From contig CAJWLI010000080.1 in the NCBI GenBank assembly GCA_913043075.1, positions 1 through 6,642 on the forward strand: 6,642 nt of DNA, written 5' to 3'. Position 1 is the first letter of the stretch. Every line of letters starts with the position of its first letter. Positions 5,723-6,642 of the stretch are shown piece by piece. The notes below the pieces were generated by a model. That model did not search any database, was not told where the DNA came from, and worked only from the letters and a program-made list of their open reading frames with translations. The DNA is from an uncultured Gammaproteobacteria bacterium (GTDB taxonomy: Bacteria > Pseudomonadota > Gammaproteobacteria > Pseudomonadales > Azotimanducaceae). The translations under genes were made by a program, and so were the position numbers.

Positions 5723-6642
5723 TTGAAAAGTTCAGACGTCCCTGAAGTTTTCTTGAATATCCCAGTCCCCGACTATGGGTTGACTGAGGCTGTTCAGGGT
5801 CCGCCTATCCCAAAAAGAAAAGTTGCCCTAGTTTCAACGGCGGGACTCATGCATCGAGGAGATCCAGCTTTTTCAATGGACTCTATTGATTATCGAATAA
5901 TTGATTCTCAAGACGAGAGAGAATTGATAATGAGCCATGTTTCGGTCAATTTTGATCGGACCGGGTTCGCTTGGGACTGCAATGTAGTCTTCCCGATTGA
6001 TAGGCTTAGGGAAAAAGTTGCTGCCAAAGAAATTGGAGAATTATCCCGTTATCATTATTCTTTCATGGGAGCCATTTCACCAGAAAAATTGCGCCCTGCC
6101 GCGGAGCAATTATCAAAGAACCTTCTTGCTGAAAAGATAGACGCGGTAATTCTAGTGCCCATATGACCGGCGTGCACGCGCGCAGTTTGCGGGCTAGCCC
6201 ATTATCTTGAAAGAGCGGGAATTCCAACGGTGGCTTTATCTCTGGTTCCTCAGCAGGCGAGGAAGATTGCTCCCCCAAGGGTGTTATCTTTGCCTTTCAT
6301 TCTTGGCAGGCCATTTGGATCACCAGAAGATGCCTCGTTTCAACATCGAGTTTTGGACGCAGCCTTAGCATTGTTCACTCAAACAGATAGTCCAATTTTT
6401 TCGGAATTTTTTGAGGAGGCACCTGAGATTAGCGAGAGTCCTGAAGAGTGGGCTTGTCCGGTATCTTTTAATGAGGAAGAGGAAAGAGGACTGTTAGCAA
6501 ATGTCAAAAATGAGATTGCTCTTCTAAAGCCTTGGTTTGAAAAAAGGAAAACCATCTTTGGAAGAACGTCTTTTGGCATTTCTGATTTCGATCTCGACGA
6601 TTTGGCGCCGTTTATTCATACCTTTTTGAGCGACGAGCAGGA
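5723..6642 (+). CDS. Selenoprotein of the glycine/sarcosine/betaine/D-proline reductase selenoprotein B superfamily (3' partial)
   Basis: The frame starts at TTG 5723, directly after an in-frame TAA (5720-5722), so no earlier start is possible. A later TTG at 5753 is an alternative. It meets TGA at 6164-6166 (codon 148) and then stays open for 158 more codons to the window edge. Residues before the TGA carry family-like blocks: VALVSTAGL (34-42), SHVSVNFDR (71-79), NVVFPIDRLRE (87-97) and HYSFMGA (111-117). After it the reading continues as U148-P-A-C-T-R-A-V-C, then GLAHYLERAGIPTVALSLVP and LPFILGRPFGSPED, which fit the same family. The U-x-x-C pair resembles a redox centre, as in selenoprotein B/PrdB-type proteins. 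The reading assumes selenocysteine inserted by SelB at a SECIS. No partner subunit (GrdA, GrdC or PrdA type) is visible, so the reaction is unknown and probably differs from clostridial amino-acid reduction. The protein seems cytoplasmic. No Shine-Dalgarno precedes the TTG, so coupling to the upstream gene is likely. Confidence 0.87.
6164..6166 (+). other. In-frame TGA read as selenocysteine (Sec148)
   Basis: The TGA lies between V-P-I and P-A-C-T of one continuous frame. Homology to the selenoprotein B superfamily is visible on both sides without any frame change, which argues against a pseudogene by frameshift. TGA ends the DoxX gene in this window, so a genome-wide TGA reassignment (as in code 4 organisms) is unlikely. 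A single stop mutation cannot be excluded from sequence alone, but the position facing Cys151 in a U-x-x-C arrangement is what a selenoprotein would show. Confidence 0.85.
6164..6203 (+). promoter_or_regulatory. Putative bacterial SECIS element
   Basis: The 37 bases from the TGA are about 73% GC (27 of 37), while the flanking coding DNA is AT-leaning. An apical stem CGCA (6181-6184) / TGCG (6188-6191) closes a GTT loop (6185-6187), and an outer GGC (6169-6171) / GCC (6197-6199) pairing can enclose it. The loop begins about 18 bases after the TGA and starts with G-U, which fits the known bacterial SECIS layout (a small loop with a conserved G shortly after the UGA, bound by SelB). Alternative folds exist, since 6170-6179 and 6191-6200 are each perfect 10-base palindromes. 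The pairing was done by eye. Confidence 0.65.

Noticed and set aside
5723..6166. Complete 147-residue protein ending at TGA 6166
   Set aside because: The family-like sequence continues in the same frame right after the TGA and the hairpin fits a SECIS, so the TGA is better read as selenocysteine than as a stop.
6063..6579. Minus-strand open frames opposite the selenoprotein gene
   Set aside because: Both lie antisense to sequence with clear coding character on the plus strand and encode no recognisable domain.
5723..6642. Pseudogene broken by a nonsense mutation
   Set aside because: No frameshift or further stop occurs in 158 codons after the TGA, and the TGA falls in a U-x-x-C position with a local structured RNA. 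A decayed gene would not be expected to show this.

Overview
The window looks like a piece of a Gram-negative, probably marine proteobacterial (most likely gammaproteobacterial) chromosome. The signs are a SPOR-domain envelope protein, an outer-membrane-type lipoprotein, Sec-exported periplasmic proteins, compact AT-leaning gene spacing, and protein families common in such bacteria. The lineage is inferred from gene content only. No mobile element, tRNA, rRNA or CRISPR array was seen, and no gene-free stretch exceeds about 200 bases.

The left part (1-2682) reads leftwards: a membrane-anchored Ddn/DUF385-type reductase-like protein (2266-2682), a large fused class II aldolase/short-chain dehydrogenase of the rhamnulose-1-phosphate aldolase/lactaldehyde dehydrogenase type (201-2180), and the first 35 codons of an unrecognised gene running off the left edge (1-106). 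A strong symmetric hairpin lies between the last two. In the middle, a rightward gene (2884-3654) encodes a tandem cyclic-nucleotide-binding-fold protein with no visible output domain. It faces a leftward DoxX-family membrane protein (3709-4119). A rightward SPOR protein (4302-4745) diverges from DoxX.

The right part (4820-6642) is a tight rightward cluster with gaps of about 21 bases: a cysteine-rich lipoprotein, a secreted NTF2/SnoaL-like protein, and a gene that at first sight stops at an in-frame TGA (6164-6166). The same frame stays open past the TGA to the window edge. The protein sequence reads naturally across it as V-P-I-U-P-A-C-T, and a GC-rich potential stem-loop starts at the TGA. 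I therefore read it as a selenoprotein of the glycine/sarcosine/betaine/D-proline reductase selenoprotein B superfamily, with selenocysteine at residue 148 and a bacterial SECIS element. TGA is an ordinary stop in the DoxX gene of the same window, so this is local recoding and not a changed genetic code.

This selenoprotein is the most interesting item. It sits beside exported proteins of unknown role, and none of the visible neighbours is a recognisable reductase partner (GrdA/GrdC/PrdA types). A standard gene caller would cut it at residue 147 and lose the redox centre.
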